A stretch of 64,000 bases of DNA from Arachnopeziza araneosa (Eukaryota; Ascomycota; Leotiomycetes; Helotiales; Arachnopezizaceae), in contig QYAI01000078.1 of assembly GCA_003988855.1 (NCBI GenBank), forward strand, positions 145,750 through 209,749. Reading direction: 5' to 3'. The position numbers were made by a program, and so were the translations under genes. How positions within the stretch are numbered: position 1 is the stretch's first letter; each line of letters begins with the position of its first letter. Under the pieces are notes generated by a model. The model did no database searches. It was not told the origin of the DNA and worked only from the letters and a program-made list of their open reading frames with translations. Below are positions 10,852-22,222 of the stretch, piece by piece.

Positions 10852-11960
10852 TCAAAGTGAAGATTGCTCCTGCCAGGGAGGGACAGTCAGGTAGAACATG
10901 GCATGAACAATACATGCCACAAGATCAGCGATCCTGTAAGGTCAGTTTCAATACTTCAAACTAATGGATCCAGAACTTACCAATGTATCCAATGCCACCC
11001 AGGGAATCTAGATCCTACAAATGCTCCAAAACACCTCGCAGGGTTCATGCTCACTCCGCCAGACCCATACCTCGTAAACGAAGAAGCAAAACTCAGAGTC
11101 CCAAGTGCCATGCCAACCAAGAACGGACCTAGAGAAGGCCCTATCGTCTGCTTCTGTCTAGGATCCAAACCTACTCCGAAAGCCAGAAAGAGCAAAAGAA
11201 GAGTAAGCATAAATTCCAGAACGAAGGCGTTTGAGACTGGCACAAAATCAGTGTACAAGTAACATCCCCCAACTTTGAAATCGCGTGTGCCAAGAGAAGC
11301 TCTTGCAAGAAGACCGGCTAGAGTACCTCCAGTAGTTTGGAAGCCAACGTATAAGACCATGCGAGGAAAGGAGCAGAGTCGTGCGAAGAATGTGGCAAGA
11401 GTTATGGTGGGATTGAAATGAGCTCCAGTGACGGCACCGAAACTGAAGGTTAGCATGGTGAGAAGAAGCCAGTTAACTATTCCACCGACTAGAGGACCAA
11501 TAAAAGCTGAATTGTCGAAAGGGCCTAGTTGAGCTGTTGGCGGCAAGGGAATAGTAGATGGCGAAGCATTCACATATATTGTGATATATATGAGTAAGAG
11601 AGCGCCTGATTGATTTAGTTAAGAATGATAAGCTTGATACGGAGCTCAACAAAGATACTTACCTACGCCTTCCATCAAAGCAGATTTCCAAAGGGCTAGA
11701 GATACAAAGCCTTGGAGGTTGAATTGGTCGGCAACTGTCATATAAGGTGCCGCATCGGGTATACTCTTCAAAATCTCGGCGTTGGCAACATCATTTCGAT
11801 CAAGGACGAAGCTTTGATTGCCTCCGAGACGTCCGATAAAGGGGTTTGCATTTGTCCCATATGGTCTTGGTGGAGAATTAGGTGGGTCGTGTCTGGAGTT
11901 TCCGTTGTCTACTCTCTTGGGTTCCTTCTCCACATCCGGAGGATTCAATGGAGCCGCCAT
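10852..11960 (-). CDS. Aquaporin/MIP channel resembling X-intrinsic proteins (XIP)
   Basis: Three exons (11960..11663, 11605..10981, 10933..10852) with 57- and 47-bp introns encode 334 aa. A polar ~70-residue N-terminal tail precedes the channel. The first signature box is GAHFNPTITLATF (NPT instead of NPA) and the second is GGVSMNPARCFGAFVG, ending in FPGWHWIHWIADLVACIVHA and a short C-terminus. Six membrane segments and two half-helices fit the MIP fold. A Cys directly after the second NPAR together with a substituted first box is the published signature of XIPs, a group found in plants, protists and fungi whose members pass water, glycerol or other small solutes. Start chosen at MAAPLNPPDVEK because the upstream ATG adds only leader-like sequence. 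Divergent from the EBP-like gene. The substrate cannot be decided from sequence. Confidence 0.88.
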
Positions 11961-12537
11961 TTGGGAAGTACTGGAAAATAGCTCCAATTGAGAGCCGCAG
12001 TGGGGTGGCACTCCAGCGATAAGACACGTAGAAAAGATGGACAGGGCGTGGACAAAAGTGACAGTGTGTTTATGATTGCTTGTTATTCTTAAGCCTAGAA
12101 CAAGCATTCTGCGGAGAGGCAAAGGTTATGTAACCATCGTTGGATATAAAAGCTTGACAATCCTTGACAAAAGGCGTTGCTGGGTAAATAGATGCTGAGT
12201 AACAAACGGCCTTGCATTTCCGCTCCGCTCCGCTCGGCCCGCTCCATCCGTTTACTTCCGCTTACTGTAGCAAGGTGATGGCCGTTCGGAAGTCAGATAC
12301 TACTGGTTACAGGAAGCAGTTGAAGGGGTTTTTTTACCCAATCGGCAGTTATTTGAGTGAATTATGGAGGTTTCTCTTCATCTACGTGTGGTCTTCATTT
12401 ATCCCGCACTAACCCAAAATAGCAGTCATACGCGAATATTTCTGAAGCTTCAACAAACATCCAAAACGACAGACAGTTCAACTCAGCGCCTCTTGCTCGC
12501 AAGTCGGGTTATTTAATCCTGAACCAAGGCGGATTTA
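11961..12537. promoter_or_regulatory. Divergent promoter region between the aquaporin and EBP-like genes
   Basis: 577 bp without a supported gene. It contains a short CCGCT-type repeat (about 12220-12245). Both neighbouring genes encode membrane proteins and are transcribed outward from here. No specific binding site can be defended. Confidence 0.4.
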
Positions 12538-13431
12538 ATGGTCGGGATATCCAAAGCAATGGTCTCCTCCATCTCTATTCCGCCAACTTCTGCCGCCTCC
12601 GAACCGCTCCTCCACCCCTATTATCCTCTTGGCGTCGAAATTCCCTCCTACGTCCCGAATATATGGCAGGAACATATCATGCTTGGCGTTTTCGGGTCTA
12701 TATGCGTAGCACTCTTCATTGGCACACTTACAGCGTTGAGATATGCTGCGCCAAAGCTTCCAGGCCGCGAGAAAGCCACCGTTTGGTGGTTTGTCCTGTG
12801 TATGTCTTTAATGGTGGAACTAGGGGGCAAGGCTGATAATGAGGGATAGGCGGTTTCCTTCATTGCTTTTTTGAAGGGTACTTTGTGGTCAATAATGCGG
12901 CTATGGGATCGAAGCAGGATGTCTTTGGGCAGCTGTGGAAAGTGTACGCGTTGAGTGATTCGAGGTATTTGATCAGTGACCCATTGGTGCTTTGTATGGA
13001 GGGTCTGACTGCGGTGCGTTCCCCTTCTTCCGTCAATGTTCTATGTTGAATTAATAAATGCCATCTAGATGATCTGGGGTCCCCTCTGTTTCCTTGCCGC
13101 AATATCGATAATTCGAAACTCACCAATCCGTCACCCACTCCAGTTGATCGTATGCGTAGGGCATATTTATGGGCTGCTTCTGTACTACTCCACCAGTCTC
13201 TATGAAAGATACGTTTTAGGTAAGAGCTACTCTAGGCCGGAAGTCTTATACTTCTGGGGGTACTATCTGGGATTGAACTTCTTGTGGATGGTGGTTCCAG
13301 TAGTTCTGATGCGGAGCAGTCTTCTGAAAATTTCGAGGACTTTTACAGCACTGGAGAGGGTCAATGCTACACTGCGGAAAGTGGGTGTGAGTTCACGGAC
13401 GAGGACGCCTCCTGAGAGGAAGATAAAATAG
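12538..13431 (+). CDS. EBP/EXPERA-family sterol delta8-delta7 isomerase-like membrane protein
   Basis: Three exons (12538..12799, 12850..13013, 13069..13431) with 50- and 55-bp introns encode 262 aa. At the first junction the protein reads WWFVLCGFLHCFFEGYFVVN. This His...Glu pattern in the first EXPERA helix pair is the catalytic signature of emopamil-binding protein. Later parts are GQLWKVYALSDSRYLI, DPLVLCMEGLTAMIWGPLCF and HPLQLIVCVGHIYGLLLYYST, with YLGLNFLWMVVPVVL as the last membrane helix. In animals and plants EBP is the sterol delta8-delta7 isomerase of the ER. Fungi use the unrelated ERG2 for ergosterol but often keep EBP-like genes of unproved role. The second in-frame ATG (M8) is also a plausible start. 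The C-terminus ends basic (RTRTPPERKIK). Confidence 0.88.
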
Positions 13432-14209
13432 AACTATCGAGTAATGGAAGGGAAGGAACGAAGTTTCAAGTTGGTGAGTGGATTTGCATTTAATGAGCCA
13501 TCTTCTGTGAATGTCCGGGAAGCTGCTACTTCTCTGCTGGCGGCTAAAAAATCACACTCTCGTTTGCATCTTGGACGGCAAGCTGTTTTCGTTCTTCCCC
13601 AAAGGAATGGTAAGAGCCTCATAACTTTTAGGCTCAAAAGAATGCCGAGGCTGCTCATTGTGGTCTTGCTCTCCAGGATCCGGATCGACATGAATATACC
13701 ACTACTGGTCAAAACGCCTTTGTTCTTCGTAATCTGTAAATCAGATGCTAAATAAGTTTTGACACATGCACGGTCGGAGGAGTATCGATCGAGTTACGGG
13801 TAAGATACAAAGGTATGCTGATCTGTGCATGCTCATGTTTCTATGTCCCCTGAACGTCGTTCATAGCACCTGAATTGATGATTTGAGAAGAAAAAATTCG
13901 TTGTCCACCAGACAGTCTTGAATCTTTCTTCTTGAGTTTCTTTAAATGCTTTTGATGTGGCATCATCGAACTTATTTTACTGATTTGCTCGAGTCTCGGG
14001 GCGGGAATGAAGCTACACAATATATTCCAAAACTCGTCGTCCAAAATGGGATACCCAGATGAGATTACTTATGTCGTTGAAAGTGCTTTGAAGATGACAT
14101 GAAGTCTTTCAGTTATGTCAGAGTGAGCTGTACAGAAACAGCGGTGGTAGAAGCTCAACCTTTCTTTGGGTAGTCTTGTCAACCGTTGCAGACTCTTTAT
14201 CCATCCCTT
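13432..14209. other. Intergenic region, nothing recognised
   Basis: Short open frames on both strands (for example 13444-13755) lack domains and codon support. It forms the 3' flanks of the EBP-like gene and of the ankyrin fragment. Confidence 0.5.
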
Positions 14210-14905
14210 TCATTTCAATGCAGTCTGAGGTCTGATCATGAGTTTCTTAACAGCCTTCTGATTATATGTTACTGCGTAGTCCAGTGGTGTTTGTCCTTGA
14301 TTATTCTTCAGATCGAGGTTAGCTCCGTGCTCTATTAACAACTTAACACTTGCTATGTGACCGCACATGACCGCCAAATGTAGTGGCGTCTCGGCTTTCT
14401 TGCTTTTCAAGTCTAGTGTAGTAGCGCTATTATTAATTATAAGCTGCAGGATGCGCTTGTGTCCAACTCTGGCTGCTATATGCAGTAGCGTTTCGCCATT
14501 GTGATCACTGAAGAGGAGTCCTAGGCGACCTTTGTAGTCTCCGATTAAGAGCCGCACAATCTCGACATGGCGACGATGAACCGCGTTATATAGTCGTTCA
14601 ATACTGTTTCCATCATTCCAATAGCTAGCAGCCCTTATCTCGAGAAAGAGCCGCACAATTCCGCCGTGATCAACCTGAGATGCCTCATCCTCTTGCGTCC
14701 TCCCATCTCTATCTTTCACATTCGTTGCAGCGCCTCTAGCAAGTAGAAACCGCACGGTAGTCTCGTGCCTAAGACTAAGCGCCTTATGTAGTGGTGTGCT
14801 CCCCTTATCATCTATCGAATTTATATCGGCGCCCCTATCAATCAAGAGCTGTGCGATTGCTTCGTGCCCAGCAAGAACCGCCTCATGTAGTGGAGTCCGG
14901 CCCAT
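14210..14905 (-). CDS. Ankyrin-repeat protein, probably an N-terminally truncated fragment
   Basis: A 231-aa frame consists almost entirely of ankyrin repeats: GRTPLHEAVLAGHEAIAQLL, GSTPLHKALSLRHETTVRFL, then a degenerate unit, GETLLHIAARVGHKRILQL, ETPLHLAVMCGHIASVKLL and GQTPLDYAVTYNQKAVKKLM. The frame is open upstream of ATG 14905 only to a TGA seven codons before it (LSWTDH precedes the Met), so the array starts abruptly in the middle of a repeat. Such arrays in ascomycetes usually sit at the C-terminus of NACHT/NLR or F-box proteins. No such partner could be read in the 1.4 kb upstream. It is either a last exon with a lost N-terminal part or a small stand-alone scaffold protein. Middle repeats are eroded (SIERLYNAVHRRHVEIVRLL). 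Confidence 0.6.
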   Translation of the reverse strand: MGRTPLHEAVLAGHEAIAQLLIDRGADINSIDDKGSTPLHKALSLRHETTVRFLLARGAATNVKDRDGRTQEDEASQVDHGGIVRLFLEIRAASYWNDGNSIERLYNAVHRRHVEIVRLLIGDYKGRLGLLFSDHNGETLLHIAARVGHKRILQLIINNSATTLDLKSKKAETPLHLAVMCGHIASVKLLIEHGANLDLKNNQGQTPLDYAVTYNQKAVKKLMIRPQTALK

Positions 14906-16339
14906 ATGATCAGTCCAGCTCAGTCACTCCCTTCCCTCCAAAACTCGCTAAAAGAATTGTGGTTGTATCAGGCGATCGGAAAATTTGTCTCTGGTCGCTG
15001 CTCTGCCTACTGAAACTTCCTTCCCTGACACGTCTATTGCAACTATTCTGGAACGAAAACGCATGAAGTGATATTATTTTGCTCAAACATAAGGTAAAGT
15101 GATGATCTATCTTGACTGATCGGTTAAAATTACATACTGCTCTTATGGTGAGTAAGTTATAAATTCTGTGCGTTCTCGACATCGAGCCAAAACCACTTGA
15201 TGAATATATTGTTTTTGTTAGTAAATGCAAGGATTGCCTCGACTTTCAGATTTGCCATCGCAAATCGCTATTCTGCGGCGAAGTAAGAATGATCATCTCT
15301 TTACTCAACAAGTTGGGTCTTGCAACCCTCTCGTTGCTAGATCCATGAGCCGTCATAGAAAATGACAGTGTGCCCAATTGTGAGTCTTCGATGTTCCGAG
15401 GACGCGGCAGGATATGCTGGGGATGAGTTGATAAGGGCTCCCGATTTGACTTCGGCAGTGGTTGTGGTCGCTGCTTTGGGCCTCCAGCTCAGCTGTTCCA
15501 GGTTCTGATCCTTGCATGCAGCTATTATGTGGGTTCCCAATATACGATTGAGACTGTCCGTCGAGCCATCCAAGACTTTCTCGAGTTCCATGTACCGGCG
15601 AGACAAGCTTTTGGAGCCTCATTGCCAAAAGAAAGGGAACCCGAGAGTCAAAGTCCACTGTCTGAAATCAGTCTCGAATGATCGACGTCATGCGAGACAT
15701 TCGGCCCTAGTCGGCAATCAACAAAAAACAAACGCGCTCTGGTCGCTTACAGCGCTATCAGTGACAGGCACTTGGTCAATGCCTCCTAGACCTTATTTGA
15801 TGTAAACAAACAAGAAAGAAGCCTTACGTCGCTGTAATATACAAACAACAAGCGGCTTAATTCCATACATATCTCTTCTTGAATATTAGGATTTACGTGG
15901 AGCGGCTCCGAAAGAAAGCGGCATGTTGTATCGCCGACCGAGAGTCTATTATTTTTAGTTACCCCGTTGCTCCATCAACCCCATTGTACCAGCAAGCGGC
16001 AAGACAGCGAGCAAGAGGCTGACTGACGTATCAATTGCGCCAGTAAAGCTGTACGAAGATCATCGGAAGGTCGACATCTATCAAGATTTGCATCTAGAAC
16101 TTCAAAAAGGAATGCGCAAAGCTGTTCGTATGCACGATCCTAGGATTCAGTTGTTTGGCGCTCGATACGAACGAGTTGGTCCTGCTAGCAGATCATGAGT
16201 CTGTAGGAGGTTTGGATAAGGTATGCGCAAACCTCCCACGTTGTCGCAGATTACACGTCTCAAAAACTCATCGGAATGCGCTGCGGCCCGTTGTTGCTGA
16301 AAGAATGGAATGTGGAACTCAGCTTACTTTGATAGCTAG
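14906..16339. other. Intergenic region between ankyrin fragment and RhoGEF-like gene
   Basis: No frame with recognisable domains. It may contain decayed upstream sequence of the ankyrin gene (minus strand) and the promoter of the large plus-strand gene. No TATA box close to 16340 could be supported. Confidence 0.45.
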
Positions 16340-19300
16340 ATGGCGCCTCCTAAACCCCCAGAAGAAGACGGAAGTGACGACTCCTCTACTTTTTCTCCTC
16401 CTGCTAAAAGAAAGCCGAGCACAAATAACACTCCCACTCCTGGGAAACGGAAACCTACTCCCACCTCGACCCCGAAGAGAGTTACACTTAACGGTCCGCG
16501 GACACCGGCGAGGAAAGCGTCTGGAAACAAGCATGGCACACCAAACTCCGCGCCAGCCAGAAGGGTATCAAAAGCTGCGGAACCAACATTGTTGACGGAC
16601 TTTTTCCTTGGACGGCCGAGTCCACACCGAGTTCGCAATGGAGGACCAGCGAGAAGGAAGAGCTTGGATCTGGTCAAGGCAGACATGCGAGCGGACAATA
16701 TGGCTAGAGTTCAAGCCCCGGGCAAAGTTAATGATAGAGTCAAGCAATGGCAGAAAGCCAATGCAGCTGCCGTGGTACATGACGCCGCAGCAGATAAAGA
16801 TGAGGTTGTGGTAGAAACAAGCACAGATGGTGAATCCGCCGGTGAAGGATACAAGGCGAAGAAGAATCCCACAGCACGCAAGTCAGGCCAACGGAAAAGC
16901 AAGACTCCAGAAGAAGAACCTCCTGGCCCGACTAAAAGCAGACCGAAGCAAGCCCGGGAGGTTGGAACGCCTAAGAAGAGGGTAATCAGCGACTCGCACT
17001 GGATGAACAAGAAACTGCAGGCAGAGAAGGGAAATCCGATACCCAAGAACTTCCTTCAAACAACAGCTCTAAACCCCCCTGTGGGAAAGAAGATTGAGGA
17101 CTGGGTGAAACGGACTGGGTCGGATGATCATGAGCTAGTTGTAGAGAAGGCACCCAGAATACGCAAGCCGAAGAAGCTAGAATCGGAACTGTCAGATGAT
17201 GAGGGAAACAGTCGAAGAACATCCCGACAAGATATAACAGACGATGGCATACGAATAAAGCCGTCGATTGATCGGCCACAGGAGGATGGCATTAGAATTA
17301 CACCTGGGAGGAATACGGCCACCAAGGACGGTGTCAAAATCAAACACTCAAAAGATAGACCAGACGATGGCATTCGAATGACTCCTACTGGGTCGAATCC
17401 GGATGATACCAATCCTCGAAGTAGAAGTAAGCCCCGCTCAGTCAACTTCCTAGAAGATGGAATTCGAATTAGGCCATCAAGGGACAATTCACCGCTCGAA
17501 GATATTGAGGTAAAGCCTGCAAAGAGAGATGGCAGCCGGCGGAGCCAAAGACTACAGCGAGAGCCAGATATCGAATCCGTCACTCCAAGTAGACGCAGTG
17601 GAAACTATCTCAAAACTCCTGCAGAAACACCTACTAGGCGAACTAGTTCCCATGGTTCAAGAAGACATCAGGAAGAAGATGACAATACTTCATGTACATC
17701 ACCTAGCCCTCCTGAGGGCTCTCGACATGAAAAAAAAAGAGTTGCGACGCCTCCGGAATCTCTTGACGAGATCCCTTTTGGCAATTCCGCTTTCAGTGTT
17801 CTTGATCTCCCCCTCGGCGCTGAGGCTGGCAACCTTAAGCGTCCAGCGCCAAAACGGAATTCGAGCTTCATGGTACCGAAGGTATTGAAGAAGGTCTACA
17901 ACGAAATCGTTCATGACAATGTAGAACCTCCTAGAGGCGGCCCAAACCAACCCCGAAGTATCGAGTCCTGGCTTGATAGCACTGGCGATCCATTTGTCGA
18001 CCGGCCTGCTCCTCCAGCTTCGGTTCTTGAAGTTCCCGAACCGTCTTCGGAAAGAAGGAAGAGTTATAATACCGAAGATCAAGCTGAGCAGAAATTGACA
18101 GCTGGACATGATGACGGAGGTAAAGCTTCCCAGAAGATCAAACCACGATATTCCTGGCAAGATGATGGATTGGAGCCTTCTCTCATCCCAACTCCCAAGC
18201 ATAGAGACACCCTGCCTAGTATGGATGATTCCTCGCCTGTGTCACCCTCTGGCTTGAAAAGAAGTCCGGCAACCCGCACTATCTCGTCTTCGAAATCAGG
18301 GAAGAAGATGCCTTTTAAGGAGGCCATATTCGGAGCTTTCCAAGGAGAGTCTGCAATGAAAAAGCCAGCGCCAAGCCCTTACGATTACATCGGTTTACGA
18401 GACCAGGATATGAAGCGTGTTTCTTCCGTTACTCGATCCAAAGATCTAGAACCTGAACCAGACCATACACCCACCAAGGCCAGCCCACATGTATCAGAAC
18501 AAATCGCCCCGGAGCCAGTGAAGCAAGAAGACAAGCCTCTACCAACTTTCCCCAGACGTTTAGCTCCTACAACAGGAATTCACAGATTATCCACAATTGC
18601 ATCTGTGGAGACATTCAGCACGGGTTCATCCGTATCGCAGACGGCATCTGACATCTCCGAGACTACAGTGACACAGAATACTGCTTTGACCGCCCCAACA
18701 GGGTCCAGCTTGTCTCGGAAGAGCAAAAGGTCAACAAGCAAAAACGGTGGGCTGAAAAGAAGGCTAACAAAGCACTCTGACCTTATGTCTATGCTCTCTC
18801 TCCCAGATACGACAGAGCCAGGTAGAATGGCTAGCATTCGCTCGGCGAGAAGTGTACGGACAACCAAAACAAAACTCGAGACAGCAACTATTGAAGATTT
18901 GATGAAAGAACTTGCAGAAGACGAGACAAAATACACAAGGGAACTTAACACGCTTGTTGAAGGAGTGATTCCAGTTTTATTGACTTCGGTGTTATCAAAA
19001 TCTGATGCTGCTGTCGCTGCTGGGCTTTTTGATCCCCTCACTGGTGCGGATCCAGAAACCTTCACTCGACCTATTGTTGACATGGGCGTTGCACTCGAAA
19101 AGCTAAAACGCTTACACAAATACATCAACCTCACATCTCCAGAGTCTTTTATCTACTGGGCTGAATCTGCATATAAGGCCTATGACGATTATTTACGTGC
19201 TTGGCGCTCTGGCTTTGAAGACGTCGTTGTCAATCTGGCTCCAGCTTCATCGTCCGGCGAGTGGGAGCCTACAATTGACGAAATGGAACGTAATGGGGAT

Positions 19301-22222
19301 GGGGATTTAGTTACAGATTCTGGGGAGAGAGTTGATGTGGCATATCTTCTGAAAAGGCCTTGTGTGCGTGTCAAAAAGCTTGCGAAAGCAACAAAGGTAA
19401 AACAAAACTCCGAAAACATCAAACCTACTTGGAGTATTAGCCTAACTTAATGATAGGGAATCGCTAAGAGCTTGGGAAGTTCAGAGCTCGCAAAGAATAC
19501 AGAAGACCACTACCAGAACCTAGAGGCTTTTTTGAGAAAAAGAATTGGTCAAGAGGAAGGCCGCCGTGAAGATCAGAAAGCTAACAATACTGACTCAAGT
19601 CGAGCAAGAAATCCTGCCACACTAGATACGGAAGATAATGTCAAAATCAATCGTACATACCAGGTTTCGGCAAAAGATTCTTTCAGTTTTGATATGCAGC
19701 ATTCTAGCGGCCAGAAGATGGTGTGTGAGGTTGAGCTAATCCTACGAGACAGTCCTAGAGATAAAAGTGTTGGAGATCTTCTCATCTGCGAAAGAACCGG
19801 TTCCTCATTCTTTCTCTTGTTCCCACCTCAAGATCGATCTCTCCTCTCAGCAAGACTCGGTGAAAACAAACGCCAAGTCGTCGTATTAATGCGTGGTTCG
19901 CCAGCAGGATGGCGAGAAACATTTATCGTGGATGCTGAGGACAGCCAAACAGCTGCTGACTGGATTGGATGGCTCGGCCAGAGCCCACTTCCACCGCCAA
20001 TCACTTCGAAAAAGATGGAAATTGATGCTGCACTTGCGTCAGTCATATCATTACCAGGCCTAGATGCGAAGAGTGTTGTAGGCGCTTTAAAGGCCATTGA
20101 TAAGGACGATATTCCAATTGGTGAACGCCGACAAGAACCTGAAGTTACAACACCCAAGGCAAGCACCAAAAAGCAACCAGCTCGGTATCATCACCGTCCA
20201 CGCACTACGCTAAAGAGTCCGGCTAATCAATACTCTACATGTGTGACCCATATCCACCAAAGTCTCGATGCGGAGCAGATTCAGAGTATGACAGATCCAG
20301 AAGATGTAGGAGTCTTGGATATTCAACAAGTTGAGCACGAGCTTTACAAGTCTGGCAAGGCAGCTCTTCCATCTGCCAAAAGATACTCTTCCTCACGCGC
20401 TTACGACCCTAAGTTAGGTGGGACTCAAACAAAGCAATATACTGGCTTGATCGAGATGTCAGGTGGAATTCAGGAAGTAACAACTCGAACCATAGCTGAA
20501 TCAGCTGAAGGCACTATGATAGACGAACCCTCCAGCCCTGAACCAAATATGGGCGGCTCTAAATCAGCTGCTTCAAAGAAAGAGGAGCCAACTACGCCTA
20601 CTCGCAATGATGGAGCTCCTCCGCCACCACCTCATAAATCCCCAGTGTCCTCTGAGCTATCAAAGAATGCTCCACAGCTTGATTCCGCAACACCGAGAAT
20701 CAAGAGACGAACATCTTCTCCCCTAAAGCATGAATGGCAACCATCTGATGCCTCAGGAACTTCATCTGGCTCTGAGGGAGACTCCTCGGAAGAATCTACA
20801 GAAGGTTCCTACACTGATGACTCTGAAGAAGAAGAAGAAGATGATTTGGAATCAAATTCTATCCATACCAATTTACCAGCTGGAGTGAGTATTCAGGGAA
20901 AGAAGGTGTCTCCTGATGGCTCAGTATATACCACTGCCGCTTCCAGCCTTGCTCCTTCCAATTCAGCATCGCAAGGACCTTACAATGCTACACCTATTAG
21001 CCATGACAAAAATGTCAAGAAATTCATTGCAATGGTTTCATACTGGCATCGAAACCAATGGGTGGACCTCTATGTAGATCCTTGCTCAATCAATGTTACT
21101 CCTGGTCATATAGAGGTCTTCCGAATGAATTCTCATCCAAAGTCCCCAGGCTCAGATGGCGGTTCTGATTTCGAGCTTCCCATGGTTGAACAAGTATTGG
21201 TTCCATGGGTCAGTCTACGACAAAGCAACGCCCTCGATGTCGAGATTGGATCTCCACCAACAGCTCGATCACAGCTGACCAAGCTCAAGGAGAAATCGAA
21301 GATTTTCCAATTTCGGTATCGGGCTTTGAACACCAACGATGGCTACGCACTTTACGCTGCTTGTCATCACTCTCGAATGAACAACCCTAAAGTCCTTGAA
21401 ATGCAAAGACAGACTGCTTTCAATAGCTACGGGAGCAATGCTTATGAGAACGCTGTAGCTGCCAATCGACGGCGTTCGATCTTCGGAATCAGCTTAGGAC
21501 GGAAGAAGTCATATCGTGCCTCTGCTAGAGCAACTAGTGAATATGAAAGCGACCCGAGCAGTAGAAGCTCCAACAGTGCTATGTCTGCACTTAGACGAAT
21601 GACTGGTGGCGGGACAGCTTTCAACATTGCCAAGTCAACTGTCAACCTCAATGCTACCAAAAACACTTCTTCTGGGCCGCAGTCCATGTACTCGTCTGAT
21701 AGCGGTGTTACACCACCACGGACACCTCCTTCTCCCAGCTTAGCTGGTGAAAGCAGCATGTACAGCAATGGCTTGACAGTCAGAGATATTGGATTCGAAA
21801 ACATTCCTATACAATTGTATAATCTTGTGAATAGCGCAACCTGGAACGACTGTGGAAATGCATTTTTCACTTGTGTTGCTCCACCCCGTGGAATGAGACA
21901 GCAATCCACGCTAGATCATGGCCCTCAAAAAAGAATCATCGTTAGCAACAAGCCAATGAATGGATCGAATCTTGATGAAAAGGGGAAGAAGATTGTCGTC
22001 TTTCTTGACGCCATCCTCGGTCGTGACTGCTTCAAGAAGCAAGGTCGAGTCGGCGTCATCTGTTCCGTCTGGGAGGATGTTGTTGGTGATGATGGAAGAG
22101 TCGGCTCGGTTAAGGCCTATGGCGGCGTGGGCGCCAGAACCAAGATTTGGGCATTCCAACTTGGACGAGCGGGTGACTGCGAATGGGTTTATCAACTTTG
22201 CACGAGCGGTCAAGGCCGCTGA
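16340..22222 (+). CDS. Large DH-PH (RhoGEF-type) protein
   Basis: Two exons (16340..19396 and 19457..22222) with one 60-bp intron (GTAAAA...TGATAG) give 1940 aa. Residues 1-840 are disordered, rich in Ser, Pro, Lys and Arg, and contain a DGIRI-type repeat (about 300-393). From about 849 a helical domain begins (TIEDLMKELAEDETKYTREL) with YINLTSPESFIYWAESAYKA and LLKRPCVRVKKLAKATK, the layout of a Dbl-homology domain, which crosses the intron. A PH-like domain follows (LICERTGSSFFLLFP, KRQVVVLMRGSPAGWRETFI, TAADWIGWLGQ). The second half is again low complexity with an acidic stretch and a conserved-looking C-terminus (RDIGFENIPIQLYNLVNSAT). DH-PH proteins load GTP on Rho/Cdc42 GTPases at the cortex in polarity and septation. 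I cannot say which GTPase. It differs from canonical Cdc24, Rom2 and Bud3 layouts as far as I can judge by eye. Confidence 0.8.
17242..17520 (+). repeat. In-frame tandem motif (D/E)DGIRI(K/T/R)P in the RhoGEF-like protein
   Basis: Five to six diverged copies of a 14-30-residue unit occur in the disordered N-terminal part: DDGIRIKPS, EDGIRITPG, KDGVKIKHS, DDGIRMTPT, EDGIRIRPS and a weaker LEDIEVKPA. The units are separated by Arg/Asp/Ser-rich spacers. The core DGI(R/K)(I/M) is kept although spacers vary, which suggests a short linear binding motif rather than simple slippage. Function unknown. Confidence 0.75.
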
